From NCBI GenBank assembly GCA_900541665.1, contig UQKV01000001.1, positions 55,161-119,160 of the forward strand: a stretch of 64,000 nucleotides of DNA. The letters are read 5' to 3'. Of the stretch, positions 34,814 to 44,039 are shown in pieces. The translations under genes and the position numbers were made by a program. Within the stretch, counting starts at the first letter, position 1, and every line of letters starts with the position of its first letter. Origin of the DNA: an uncultured Collinsella sp. Its GTDB lineage: Bacteria > Actinomycetota > Coriobacteriia > Coriobacteriales > Coriobacteriaceae. The notes beneath the pieces are model-generated. The model was not told the DNA's origin. It saw only the letters and a list, made by a program, of their open reading frames with translations, and did not search any database.

Positions 34814-34867
34814 AAATAACCGCACGCCCAAGCAAGCGCAAGCCTGTCAGGCGCAAGTAATTATAAC

Positions 34868-35635
34868 CTAGTTGAACTGCTCGCGGTACGCCTTGCAGAC
34901 CTCATCAACCGGACCGTCCATGCGAAGGTCACCCTTCTCAATCCAAACGGCACGCTGACAAATACGCTCAACCTGCTCCATGGAGTGCGAAACGAACAGA
35001 ACCGTCACGTCGCCGCTCTGGATAAAGTGCTGAATACGGTCCTCACACTTCTGCTGGAAGAACACGTCACCGACGGACAGCGTCTCGTCAACGATCAGAA
35101 TATCGGGCTCGGTAATCGTTGCGATTGCAAAGGCAATGCGCGCAACCATGCCCGAGGAGAAGTTCTTAAGCGGCATATCGACAAAGTTCTGCAGCTCGGC
35201 AAACTCAATAATGCCGTCAAAGTTGGCGTCGATGAACTCCTTGGTATAGCCGAGCAGGGCGCCGTTCAGATAGATGTTCTCGCGGGCAGTCAGCTCGGGG
35301 TCAAAGCCGGCACCAAGCTCAATCAACGGCGCGATGTTACCGTGCACCTTAACGCTGCCCTCGCTAGGCTCAAGCACGCCAGCGATAATCTTGAGCATCG
35401 TAGACTTGCCGGAGCCATTGGTGCCAACCAGACCGACAACTTCGCCGCGATGAATATCGAACGAGATGTGCTTAAGCGCCCTAAACTCCTCAAAGAACAG
35501 CTCGTGCTTGGCGAGCTTGATGAAGTACTCCTTGAGGTTGGTCAGCGACTCGGACGCCATATTAAAGATCATGGTGACGTCGTCGACCTCGACAGCCAGA
35601 GGCTGCTCGCTGTAATCAACAACAGATTCAGTCAT
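34868..35635 (-). CDS. Polysaccharide/teichoic acid ABC exporter, ATP-binding subunit
   Basis: A Wzt/TagH-type ATPase. Walker A GTNGSGKSTM, Q-loop region IAPLIELGAGFDPELTARENI (typical of polysaccharide exporters), signature NFSSGMVARIAFA, Walker B ILIVDETLSVGD and the SHSMEQVERIC His switch. 255 aa with no extra C-terminal carbohydrate-binding domain, so it matches the TagH/RfbE short type. I use ATG 35635 (GGAG seven bases upstream); a GTG one codon earlier is possible. It is transcribed after the permease with an 11-base gap. Confidence 0.92.
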   Translation of the reverse strand: MTESVVDYSEQPLAVEVDDVTMIFNMASESLTNLKEYFIKLAKHELFFEEFRALKHISFDIHRGEVVGLVGTNGSGKSTMLKIIAGVLEPSEGSVKVHGNIAPLIELGAGFDPELTARENIYLNGALLGYTKEFIDANFDGIIEFAELQNFVDMPLKNFSSGMVARIAFAIATITEPDILIVDETLSVGDVFFQQKCEDRIQHFIQSGDVTVLFVSHSMEQVERICQRAVWIEKGDLRMDGPVDEVCKAYREQFN

Positions 35636-35646
35636 CACAGCACTCC

Positions 35647-36492
35647 TTAGATGTAGAGGATAAATTTGCGCTCGGACTTATGGAACACGGTATAGCCAAT
35701 AATAAGCGCAAGAACCGCCCAGGCAACGCACATACCAAACGTCATAAGCGAGGGCGTCGTCTGGAACAGAAAGATATCGCGCATAAACTGCAGGTAGTTG
35801 AACATGGGGTTCGCATACATCAAGATACGCACGAGATGCGGCATTTGCGCAATATAGTCAGTCGTCCAGAAGATGGGCGTAATGTAAGTCCACGCCGTAA
35901 TGATGACGCTCCATAAATGCATAACGTCGCGGAAAAAGACCGTAAGGGCAGAGAGCATCATGCCCAGGCCCATGCAGAAGCACATAAGCAGCAGCAGGCA
36001 AACCGGCAGCAGAATCAGGTGCCAAGAAGGCATAACGCGGAACCACAGCATGACGATGGCGACGGCAACCAGCGAGAAGGCAAAGTTGACCAGCGAGAAG
36101 AGCACCTTCTGCACCGGGAAGACCCAGCGGTGCACCTTAACCTTCTTGAGCAAAGGGGCAGCACCCACGATCGACGTCAGGGCCTGGTTCGTAGACTCGG
36201 ACATGACGGCAAAGGTAATGTTACCCACGATCAAGTACAGCGGGTACATCTCGGGCGTCATTGAGCCATTGCGGCCCTGGCCAAAAATCGTCGAGAACAC
36301 GATGGCCATGACGATCATCATCAGCAACGGATTGAGCACCGACCATGCGACACCCAGAACGCTACGGCGATACTTGATCTTAAAATCCTTGGTAACCAGC
36401 TGACGAAGGATAAACGCATCCTTCTCAAATTCGTTCTTAGCAAACGTCGCAGGCAGACTGCGAGTTTCTTGTTGCTTTGTCTGATCCGACAC
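35647..36492 (-). CDS. Polysaccharide/teichoic acid ABC exporter, permease
   Basis: An ABC-2 type (Wzm/TagG) permease. The amphipathic N-terminal piece LRQLVTKDFKIKYRRSVLGVAWSVLNPLL (in pieces) is the family hallmark. Six membrane helices follow, with the re-entrant motif near AWTYITPIFWTTDYI. I take GTG 36492 as start, since AAGGAG lies 8 bases upstream, giving 281 aa; an open frame reaches 36555. The substrate may be a rhamnose-containing glycan, given the neighbours, but that is inference. Confidence 0.92.
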   Translation of the reverse strand: MSDQTKQQETRSLPATFAKNEFEKDAFILRQLVTKDFKIKYRRSVLGVAWSVLNPLLMMIVMAIVFSTIFGQGRNGSMTPEMYPLYLIVGNITFAVMSESTNQALTSIVGAAPLLKKVKVHRWVFPVQKVLFSLVNFAFSLVAVAIVMLWFRVMPSWHLILLPVCLLLLMCFCMGLGMMLSALTVFFRDVMHLWSVIITAWTYITPIFWTTDYIAQMPHLVRILMYANPMFNYLQFMRDIFLFQTTPSLMTFGMCVAWAVLALIIGYTVFHKSERKFILYI

Positions 36493-36652
36493 GGATGCAA
36501 CTCCTTTACTCGTAATCGTTGACAAACGAACAGTATAGACCCGACGGCCATGCAAACGATACGCGCAACAAAACTGGAGAACTAACCCACATCTTAGGAT
36601 GCCAAGCCCAAACGGCTATACTTTCAAGGATTGAATATATAAGGAGCATTTA

Positions 36653-37624
36653 GTGAATTCTGAATCCATCGCCGTCATCATCCCTTGCTACAACGAAGCG
36701 CTCACGATTGGTAAGGTCATCGACGACTTTCACCGCGAGCTTCCGCAAGCGACGGTCTATGTCTACGACAACAACTCATCGGACGATACCTCACGCATCG
36801 CTACCGAGCACGGCGCCACGGTCCGCTTTGAGCCCCGCCAGGGAAAGGGCAACGTGTGCCGCCAGATGTTTCGCGATATCGACGCCGATTGCTACCTGAT
36901 GGTCGACGGAGACGACACCTACCCCGCCGAGGCGGCCAAAGCCCTCTGCGAGCCCATCCTTAACGGCACGGCCGACATGACCGTAGGCGACCGCCTTTCC
37001 AATGGGACCTATGCCGAGGAAAACAAGCGAGCCTTCCATGGTTTTGGCAACAACCTAGTTCGAGCCATGATCAAGTGGATCTATGGCTACAGCTTCGATG
37101 ACGTCATGACCGGCTACCGCGCCATGAGCCGTCCCTTTGTCAAAACGTTCCCCGTGCTTTCCGAGGGATTTCAGATCGAAACCGAACTATCCATCCATGC
37201 CGTCGATCACCGCTGGCGTATCAAGGACGTGCCCATTGAGTACCGCGATCGTCCCGAAGGATCCGAGTCTAAGCTCAATACCGTGAGCGACGGCATTAAA
37301 GTCGTTGCGATGATCGGCACGCTGTTCAAGGACTACCGCCCGCTGAAGTTCTTCAGCCTCGTCGCGCTTCTGTTTGCGGTGATCGGCCTCGCCCTAGGCA
37401 TGCCCATCGTTGTCGAGTATTTCCAGACCGGCCTCGTTCCGCGCTTCCCCACCGCCATGCTCGCCGCGTCGTTTATGTTCCTGTGCAGCCTGAGCCTTGC
37501 AACCGGATTCATCCTGGATTCTGTAGCAAAGGTCGAAAAAAAGCAGTGGGAGGTCAACGTGTACAGCAAATACGCCTACGACGACCAGCCCGGCCACCCT
37601 ACTTCCAATCCAAGCGAGAGGTAA
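36653..37624 (+). CDS. GT2 family glycosyltransferase, polyprenyl-phosphate type
   Basis: A DPM1/GtrB-like enzyme expected to load a sugar onto a polyprenyl phosphate at the inner face. The GT-A domain starts SIAVIIPCYNEALTIGKVI, with DNNSSDDT and the metal motif DGDDTYPAEAAK. The central part GYRAMSRPFVKTFPVLSEGFQIETEL matches GtrB/DPM types. Two C-terminal membrane helices (about 225-250 and 265-290) follow. GTG start at 36653 with AAGGAG upstream. It is divergent from the ABC exporter and directly followed by a truncated second GT2. Confidence 0.92.
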   Translation: MNSESIAVIIPCYNEALTIGKVIDDFHRELPQATVYVYDNNSSDDTSRIATEHGATVRFEPRQGKGNVCRQMFRDIDADCYLMVDGDDTYPAEAAKALCEPILNGTADMTVGDRLSNGTYAEENKRAFHGFGNNLVRAMIKWIYGYSFDDVMTGYRAMSRPFVKTFPVLSEGFQIETELSIHAVDHRWRIKDVPIEYRDRPEGSESKLNTVSDGIKVVAMIGTLFKDYRPLKFFSLVALLFAVIGLALGMPIVVEYFQTGLVPRFPTAMLAASFMFLCSLSLATGFILDSVAKVEKKQWEVNVYSKYAYDDQPGHPTSNPSER

Positions 37625-37630
37625 ACCACC

Positions 37631-37792
37631 ATGCCGCTCATCTCCATTGTCGTGCCGTGCTACAACGAGCAGGAATCGCTTCCGATCTTTCTTAAAGAGC
37701 TCGATGGCGTCGTTCGCATCATGACTCAGCAAGACCCCTGCATCTCCTTTGAAGCCGTCCTCATCGACCTACTATCTCGCCAGCCCCTTTAA
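37631..37792 (+). pseudogene. 5' fragment of a second GT2 glycosyltransferase
   Basis: A normal GT2 start (ATG 37631, GAGAGG upstream) gives PLISIVVPCYNEQESLPIF and continues to FEAVLID, where intact homologues continue DGSxDGT. Here the reading changes at about 37765-37770 to LLSRQPL and a stop at 37790. The downstream DNA belongs to a different gene. The breakpoint indicates a deletion, not point decay, and the remaining 53 codons would lack the whole active site. Confidence 0.85.
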
Positions 37793-39923
37793 CCTGCTCT
37801 GCGTACTGTTTCCTCAAGACAAGCTGACGCTCTTTGTGTTTGTTATCACCGCGCTCAAGCTCGGCTGTATCCACATCAGCAGCGCCTGGTTCCTGCAAAA
37901 GCGCTTTGGCCTACCCAAGCCCGCAGCATTCCTGCTTTCCCTCTCGTTCACATTTTGCAGCTGGACCATGAGCAACCTGCGCAACCCGCTCTGGATCGAT
38001 TGCCTCATCCTGCTGCCCATCTGCGCCTACGGATGCTACGAGCTCATCCGCAAGCAGCGCATGATCCGCCCCGCCATCGCAACGGCGCTCAATGTCATGT
38101 TCTGCTGGTATACGGCCTACATCAGCATCCTGTTCCTCTGCATCTTCGTATTGGTCGAATTTATCGATTGTGTAACAGAAGAAGGATTTAGCTGGAAGCT
38201 CATGCTCGATCGAGCCCTGCGATTCGCCGGGGGTATCGCGCTTGGACTGCTCCTGTCCGCATGGACCTTTTTGCCGACCATCCTTGCCATGTCCAAGGGC
38301 GGTCCCGTTCTGGCACTCGGCCCCCTACTTAAAACCAGCCTCAAGTCGCTCATCAGGGGCTTTCTTCCCTGCATGTGGGTAAACAACGATAGCACACCGC
38401 AGTTCTATTGCGGCATCATCATGATGCTGCTTGCGGCGAGCTTGCTGGTTAACCGCACGGTTTCAATCAAGACGCGTATCGCAACACTCGTCGTCACGAT
38501 AACCCTAGTCGCAAGCTCCGTTTTGAGCCCGCTCGAGTACATCTGGTGCGGCATGCGCGTTCCTAACGGCTTCTACTCGCGCACGGCCTTTTTGCTTAGC
38601 TTCTTTGCGCTGTGGGCCGCAGGATACGCGTTGCAGAAACTCAATAAGCGGCCAACATTACGTCGGGCCCATCGTCCGGCCATCATCATGCCGCTCCTGG
38701 CACTCACGGCAATTGAACTATTTGCCAACGCCCATGTTATGTGGAACCAGCTGTACACAGGCTATTCCGAAGAAGCCAACAGCGCCTATGTTGCCACCGC
38801 AACCAACACGATCACAGCCATTCAAGGCCAGGATTCGGCGCCTTTCTACCGCATCGACCGTACGATTACGCGCGCCGATAGCGCCGCCCTCAACGAAGGC
38901 TTGGCGCTTGGATACAACCAACTGTCTTCATATTCGTCGGCAAACAACCCGCAGGCAATTGCACTGCTCAACTCCCTTGGATACAGCAGTGTCGGCGAGT
39001 TTTCGACCCGTTATGCCGAGCCCATTCTTGCCGTCGATGCCCTACTGGGAGTCAAGTATGCCATTCCTGAGAACGCGCCTGCGGGATACGTTTCGGCCAA
39101 GACGAATCAGGCCGACTCCACAAGCGCGGTGTACGAGAACCCCTATGCGCTCAGCATTGGCGTCGCAGCCTCAAGCGATATCCAAAACAGCACGCTGAAG
39201 ATCGAGAACCCCTTCGAAAAGCAGAACGACCTCTACAGCAAAATCCTAGGCCGCGAGGTAAAGCTCTATACCAAAATCGAGGCCACGAGCACGGAGAATA
39301 GCGATAGCTTAAAGCAATGGAGCGTTACTGTACCGGCAAGCTCCATCGGGTATCTCTACATCAACAAAGACGCGACTGCCGGCAGCTATTGGCCCGCCGC
39401 CCTTACCATCGACCAGCGAACGATCGAAAACGAGGCCTGGAGATTCGACAATAATATCCGCCAGATTGCGGATACATCGGACGCCCCGAGCCAGCATACG
39501 GTGTCAATCGAAGTCGCAGAGGGCTATACAGACATGCCCCAAGACAATGAGCCGGTCTTTTACGCCCTCAATCTGGACGTTTTCAAACAGATCATTAACG
39601 AGCTTAAGACGAGCGAGTTTATTCCGACGGTTTTTGAGGACGGAAGGATCGAAGGCGAGTATACCGCTAAGGATGACGGCAACCTGCTGTTGAGCGTTCC
39701 ATACGATGAGGGCTGGAACGTAACGGTAAACGGCACCGCCGCAGAGCTAACGCCCGCCGCCGATAAGGGCTTGTCGTCCCTGAACTTGCAGAAAGGCGCG
39801 AATAGGATCGTGATGATCTACAAGACTCCGGGCGCCCTTGCGGGGCTTGCAGTGAGTCTGGCGACCGCAATTGCCCTTGTTGCGGCGGAGCTATTCGCCA
39901 GAAACAAGAAAAGCCGCCGTTAA
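37749..39923 (+). pseudogene. YfhO-like membrane protein, N-terminally truncated
   Basis: A multi-spanning GT-C-like protein. From about 37767 the frame reads YYLASPFNLLCVLFPQ, a conserved part of YfhO-family proteins normally some 100 or more residues inside the protein. Seven to ten membrane segments follow, then a large outer domain (about 360-690, ending VPYDEGWNVTVNGTAAE) and a last helix. The apparent TTG start at 37749 lies inside the upstream GT2 remnant and has no ribosome site, so the true N-terminus was probably lost in the same deletion. YfhO glycosylates lipoteichoic acid in Bacillus. Residual expression cannot be excluded. Confidence 0.75.
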
Positions 39924-39940
39924 GAACGGCGGCTTTTGCT
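39909..39940 (+). terminator. Intrinsic terminator after the YfhO-like gene
   Basis: AAAAGCCGCCGTT and AACGGCGGCTTTT form a perfect 13-bp stem with loop AAG and a T-run. It overlaps the stop codon and can work in both directions, separating this gene from the convergent rhamnose genes. Confidence 0.85.
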
Positions 39941-39962
39941 CTCGTCAATTCAATAACAGCAG

Positions 39963-41417
39963 CTAGAGCGTCTTGAGGTACTCCCCCAGCTCTTCCTCCC
40001 AGTCGGGCATGTGGAATCCAGCAGCCTCGAGCCTGGACAGGTCGAGCGCGGAGTGGACCGGGCGCGGGGCGATGGGGCCGGAGGCGGTCGCGTAGTAGTC
40101 GGCGGTGCTCACCGGCACGACCTTCTCTCCGTTACCGTTGGTGGCCTCGAAGACGGCGCGGGCGATGTCCGCCCAGGACCTCACGGCGCCGGCGCCGGTG
40201 CAGTCGTAGGCTCCGTAGGGGGCATGCGTCCCCAGCACGTGGAAGATGGCCTCGGCCATGTCTCGCGTGAAGGTCAGGCGGCCCAGCTGGTCGTCCACGA
40301 CGGTGACCTTGTCCAGCTTGTCGTCCGGGTCGGCGACGCGATCGGACAGCCCCTTCATCGTCTTCACGAAGTTGTGGCCCTCGCCGATGACCCAGCTGGA
40401 GCGCATGATGTAGTGGCGCGGGCAGCCGGCCACGGCGATGTCGCCGGCGGCCTTGGTCTGGCCGTAGACGGACAGCGGGGAGAAGGGCTCCTCCTCGTCA
40501 TGCACCTCCGCGGTGCCGTCGAAGACGTAGTCGGAGGACACGTGGACGAGCGTGATCCCGTGCTCGGAGCAGGTGCGGGCGAGAAGCGCCGGGCCGGTCG
40601 CGTTGGCCTTCCATGCGGTCGCGCGGCCCTCGGGGGTCTCGGCCCTGTCGACCGCCGTGTAGGCGCCGCAGTTGATGACCGTGCCGTAGAGCGACCAGTC
40701 GTACTGTGCGTAGGCGTCCGGGTCGGACATGTCGAAGGTGTCGATGTCGCAGAAGTCGAAGTCCTTCGCCACGCCGCGCTCCTCGGCCAGCGCGCGGACC
40801 GCGCGGCCCAGCTGCCCGTTGCAGCCGGTGACGAGGGTGCGCTTCGGCGCCATGGGGACGACGTCCTTGAGCATCGGGTGGTTGTGGTCGGCCTCGGAGA
40901 CGGTGGCCTGCTCGAGCGGGATGGGCCATTCGATGGCAAGCTCGGGGTCGGCGAGGTTCACGAAGGTGTACGTCTTCTTCAACTCGAGGGACCAGTGGGC
41001 GTCCACCAGGTAGGTGTAGGCGGTACCGTCCTCGAGCGCCTGGAAGGAGTTGCCCACGCCGCGCGGGACGTAGATGGCCTTGGAGGGGTCCAGGACTGTC
41101 GTGTAGACCTTGCCGTAGGTGGCGCTGCCCTCGCGCAGGTCCACCCAGGCGCCGAATACCGAGCCGCGGGCCACGGAGATGAACTTGTCCCAGGGCTCGG
41201 CGTGGATGCCGCGGGTGACGCCGCGGCTGTCGTTGTAGGAGATGTTGTTCTGGACGACCTTGAGGTCCGGGATGCCCAGGGCGGTCATCTTGGCGCGCTG
41301 CCAGTTCTCCTTGAACCAGCCGCGCGAGTCGCCGTGGACGGCGAGGTCGACGACCTTCAGGCCCCCGATGCCGGTCTCCGTGACGGAGAGGTCCTTCTCG
41401 AATGCGATGTCTGCCAT
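39963..41417 (-). CDS. rfbC-rfbD: Fused dTDP-4-dehydrorhamnose 3,5-epimerase and reductase
   Basis: Two final steps of dTDP-L-rhamnose synthesis in one 484-aa protein. Residues 1-~190 are an RmlC cupin (VVQNNISYNDSRGVTRGIHAEP with the catalytic His, YVPRGVGNSFQALED, the latter being the usual Gly-rich loop). Residues ~195-484 are RmlD, a short-chain reductase (VTGCNGQLGRAVRALAEERG, VHVSSDYVFDGTAEVHDEEEPFSPLSVYG in pieces with Tyr and Lys, MRSSWVIGEGHNF). Third codon positions are almost all G or C, much richer than most of the island downstream. It starts 11 bases after rfbB. Confidence 0.94.
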   Translation of the reverse strand: MADIAFEKDLSVTETGIGGLKVVDLAVHGDSRGWFKENWQRAKMTALGIPDLKVVQNNISYNDSRGVTRGIHAEPWDKFISVARGSVFGAWVDLREGSATYGKVYTTVLDPSKAIYVPRGVGNSFQALEDGTAYTYLVDAHWSLELKKTYTFVNLADPELAIEWPIPLEQATVSEADHNHPMLKDVVPMAPKRTLVTGCNGQLGRAVRALAEERGVAKDFDFCDIDTFDMSDPDAYAQYDWSLYGTVINCGAYTAVDRAETPEGRATAWKANATGPALLARTCSEHGITLVHVSSDYVFDGTAEVHDEEEPFSPLSVYGQTKAAGDIAVAGCPRHYIMRSSWVIGEGHNFVKTMKGLSDRVADPDDKLDKVTVVDDQLGRLTFTRDMAEAIFHVLGTHAPYGAYDCTGAGAVRSWADIARAVFEATNGNGEKVVPVSTADYYATASGPIAPRPVHSALDLSRLEAAGFHMPDWEEELGEYLKTL

Positions 41418-41428
41418 GCTAGTCTCCC

Positions 41429-42448
41429 CTACTGGCCCTGGGCCCTATACCTGGCCTCGGTGGCCTCCTTGGCCGGGCGCCACCAGGACTCGTTGGCGAC
41501 GTACCAGTCGATCGTCTGCTTCAGGCCCTCGGCGAAGTCGGTGTGGGCCGGCCTCCAGCCGAGCTCGCGCTGGAGCTTCGTGCTGTCGATGGCGTAGCGG
41601 CGGTCGTGGCCGGGGCGGTCGGCGACCCAGTCGAAGTCCTCGGAGTCCTTTCCCATCGCCTCCAGGATCATGCGCAGGACGGTGATGTTGTTCTTCTCGC
41701 CGTCGGCCCCGATGAGGTAGGTCTCCCCCATGCGGCCCTTCGTGAGGATGTCCCAGACGGCCGAGGAGTGGTCCTCGGTGTGGATCCAGTCGCGGACGTT
41801 CTCGCCGCGGCCGTAGAGCTTCGGCTTGACCCCGTCGATGATGTTGGTGATCTGGCGCGGGATGAACTTCTCCACGTGCTGGTAGGGGCCGTAGTTGTTG
41901 GAGCAGTTGGAGATCGTGGTGCGAAGCCCGTAGGTGCGGGTCCAGGCGCGCACGAGCATGTCGGAGGACGCCTTGGTAGAGCTGTACGGCGAGCTCGGGT
42001 GGTACGGCGTCTCCTCGGTGAACTTGGCCGGGTCGTCGAGCGCCAGGTCGCCGTAGACCTCGTCGGTGGAGACGTGGTGGTAGCGGATGCCGTACTTCCT
42101 CACTGTCTCCAGCAGGCGGAAGGTGCCCTCGACGTTGGTGCGCAGGAACGGCTCCGGGTCGGCGATGGAGTTGTCGTTGTGGCTCTCGGCGGCGTAGTGC
42201 ACGATCGCGTCGTGGCCGGGGACGATGCGGTCCAGCAGCTCCGCGTCGCAGATGTCGCCGACGACAAGCTCCACGCGGTCCGCGGGCAGCCCGGCGATGT
42301 TCTCGGGGTTGCCGGCGTAGGTCAGCTTGTCCAGGACGGTGACGTGGACGTCGGGGTGGTTGTTGACCACGTAGTGCACGAAGTTGCTGCCGATGAAGCC
42401 GCAGCCGCCCGTGACGATGATGTTCTTGGGTTCAAAAATCTCAGACAT
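41429..42448 (-). CDS. rfbB: dTDP-glucose 4,6-dehydratase
   Basis: Makes dTDP-4-keto-6-deoxyglucose. 339 aa with the NAD motif VTGGCGFIGSNFVHYVV near residue 12, the Ser/Thr and YxxK active site in HVSTDEVYGD and YSSTKASSDML, and the DHSSAVW and RPGHDRRYAID blocks. I chose ATG 42448, where the conserved N-terminus starts; a GTG frame runs 21 codons upstream with no conservation. It is very GC-rich like rfbC-rfbD. The ribosome site is weak (GGAT). Confidence 0.95.
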   Translation of the reverse strand: MSEIFEPKNIIVTGGCGFIGSNFVHYVVNNHPDVHVTVLDKLTYAGNPENIAGLPADRVELVVGDICDAELLDRIVPGHDAIVHYAAESHNDNSIADPEPFLRTNVEGTFRLLETVRKYGIRYHHVSTDEVYGDLALDDPAKFTEETPYHPSSPYSSTKASSDMLVRAWTRTYGLRTTISNCSNNYGPYQHVEKFIPRQITNIIDGVKPKLYGRGENVRDWIHTEDHSSAVWDILTKGRMGETYLIGADGEKNNITVLRMILEAMGKDSEDFDWVADRPGHDRRYAIDSTKLQRELGWRPAHTDFAEGLKQTIDWYVANESWWRPAKEATEARYRAQGQ

Positions 42449-42523
42449 GAAAATCCAATCTGAAGCAAGTACAGCTTCTTTAGTATGCCGCAGGAAGTGA
42501 CGCCGCGACACTATTCAACAAAA

Positions 42524-43498
42524 CTATCGGACATTTCGGCATGCGATAAGAGCCATAACCTTCGCAGAATTACTTCCCCTACAAAACGCCTCCGGAATGC
42601 AGTCTTTGTCGTACCGGAAGACCGAATTCCCAGTTTTATCGCGTAAATACTTATAGAAGAAGTCCTCCCAGCTTTTAAACTTCTCACTGTCTGCAAACGC
42701 TTCCGGCTCTTGCAAAACCGCTTTGGCATCTAGCCCTGAAATTACGCCGGAGCTCAGCAGAAGCCACTCGAACGACTCGGGAAGACAAACCGTAACAGCA
42801 TCGCGGTGAATGTCTTGCAGCTTAAGGACGCGGTCCGCATAGCACCCAAATGCCGCTCCGTCCGCAACAACAAACACGCGATCGTCGAGATGCTGATCCA
42901 ACCAGCTCAAAATCGCGCTGTTCGTCATGGCCGAAGCACAAGTAAGCTCACTGTCAGCGAAATGCCGTTCAAAGAACTGGAAACCAGACTTACTGTCCTC
43001 GCATAGAAGGATAGAAAAGTCCTGTTTTGGCGCCGACCGGGAAATAGCATAACGATGATTCCCGCGATCTTGAAAAACAGGGACGAAAGAATGGTATTTT
43101 CCACTCGTCTTAATCTTGTAAATCTCATCCACGCTATACGGAAGATTAGGGAAATCAGCCCTTGAGATCAGCACGAAATAATTCGAGGAAAACAGCACAT
43201 GATGGGCAAACTCATCAGAATGAATCTCTTTTAAGCCCTCATCGACAAATACGATAGAGTCATGAACAGACGAAAGCTGGTTTCGCCAATCATAATCGGT
43301 CAGGGCGACACAGGGGCAATCGCATTGCAAGGAAACACCCGACTGCTCGCCCGTTCGCATGTAGTCTGCGACCATGTCAAACAGTGTCGTCTTACCCGTG
43401 CCGCTATCGCCACGCACAATAGTGATGTTCCGCTTGATGGTAAATGTGTACTTGGTTCCCCTGCGGCGGGAAATCTTAACGAGATGCGAACCGTTCAT
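42524..43498 (-). CDS. P-loop protein with TOPRIM-like C-terminal half, partner of DUF4869
   Basis: Function unknown. Homologues I recall are sometimes misnamed 'translation initiation factor 2', without basis in the domains. Residues 1-~130 are a small P-loop NTPase: Walker A RGDSGTGKTT (29-38), Walker B SIVFVDEG (81-88), then YFVLISRAD, which looks like a sensor strand. Residues ~160-260 contain LLCEDSKSGF, VVADGAAFG and LPESFEWLL, in the order of the acidic motifs of TOPRIM folds, although the DxD is not intact; this assignment is inference. 324 aa from ATG 43498. It begins 9 bases after the DUF4869 stop. It is AT-richer than the rhamnose genes on either side. Confidence 0.65.
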   Translation of the reverse strand: MNGSHLVKISRRRGTKYTFTIKRNITIVRGDSGTGKTTLFDMVADYMRTGEQSGVSLQCDCPCVALTDYDWRNQLSSVHDSIVFVDEGLKEIHSDEFAHHVLFSSNYFVLISRADFPNLPYSVDEIYKIKTSGKYHSFVPVFQDRGNHRYAISRSAPKQDFSILLCEDSKSGFQFFERHFADSELTCASAMTNSAILSWLDQHLDDRVFVVADGAAFGCYADRVLKLQDIHRDAVTVCLPESFEWLLLSSGVISGLDAKAVLQEPEAFADSEKFKSWEDFFYKYLRDKTGNSVFRYDKDCIPEAFCRGSNSAKVMALIACRNVR

Positions 43499-43507
43499 AA
43501 GCAGCAC

Positions 43508-43945
43508 CTACAGATACGGAATCGACTCGTGAATCAATTCGGCCATGTTATGAACGATTCGACCGCTGTTCACGACTTTGATTTTAAAACCCTCGCGACC
43601 AAAGTCCATCACATGATAGAGATTCACAACGAGCTTGCGGCCTTTCGCCATGTCGAGAATCCACCTGGCACAGTTGTCACCACAGGTAGAAGCGTTAAAA
43701 ATATGCTTACGATCAAATCTCATAAGCAGCAACGTTTTCACGCCACCAGAAAGCTGGAGTGGGGAGATGGATCCAAGCACAGGGCTTTCAATGACGTTTT
43801 CGGAGACAACGTCCGATCGATCGACATCTTTAATTATCGAGACTGCATAGGGATCCGTAATCCAAGAAGACCGGTAAGAGTTTTTGAAATATGTCGCTGT
43901 GTTGTAAATCGCTTCTGGCATATCGCCAAAGTAGACGCTTAACAC
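43508..43945 (-). CDS. DUF4869 domain protein
   Basis: A 145-aa soluble protein whose whole length matches what I know of DUF4869: LSVYFGDMPEAIYNT at the start, then SWITDPYAVSIIKDVDRSDV, ENVIESPVLGSISPLQLSGG and CGDNCARWILDMAKGRKL. There is no catalytic motif I can name; two Cys in CGDNC are conserved-looking. I use GTG 43945 (GGGAG upstream), which gives the family N-terminus; TTG 43957 and GTG 43951 are in frame. It forms an operon with the P-loop gene, and the pair sits between rfbA and rfbB. Confidence 0.7.
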   Translation of the reverse strand: MLSVYFGDMPEAIYNTATYFKNSYRSSWITDPYAVSIIKDVDRSDVVSENVIESPVLGSISPLQLSGGVKTLLLMRFDRKHIFNASTCGDNCARWILDMAKGRKLVVNLYHVMDFGREGFKIKVVNSGRIVHNMAELIHESIPYL

Positions 43946-43994
43946 ATCCACTCCCAATCATATTGGCTATATGGTCACCGTAATCATAACGAAA

Positions 43995-44019
43995 GGGGCC
44001 ACCAGATAACGGTGGCCCC
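43995..44019 (-). terminator. Hairpin downstream of rfbA
   Basis: GGGGCCACC and GGTGGCCCC form a perfect 9-bp stem with loop AGATAAC, 21 bases past the rfbA stop, followed on the minus strand by TTTCGTT. It would separate rfbA from the DUF4869 pair. Confidence 0.7.
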
Positions 44020-44039
44020 TAAAAGAAAGCAAGAAGGCG

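Noticed and set aside
37749..37800. TTG at 37749 as true start of the YfhO-like protein
   Set aside because: It is within codons of the GT2 remnant, has no ribosome site, and conserved sequence begins in the middle of the family alignment.
40011..41597. 528-codon plus-strand frame opposite rfbC-rfbD and rfbB
   Set aside because: The extreme third-position GC in the real genes keeps the opposite strand free of stops.
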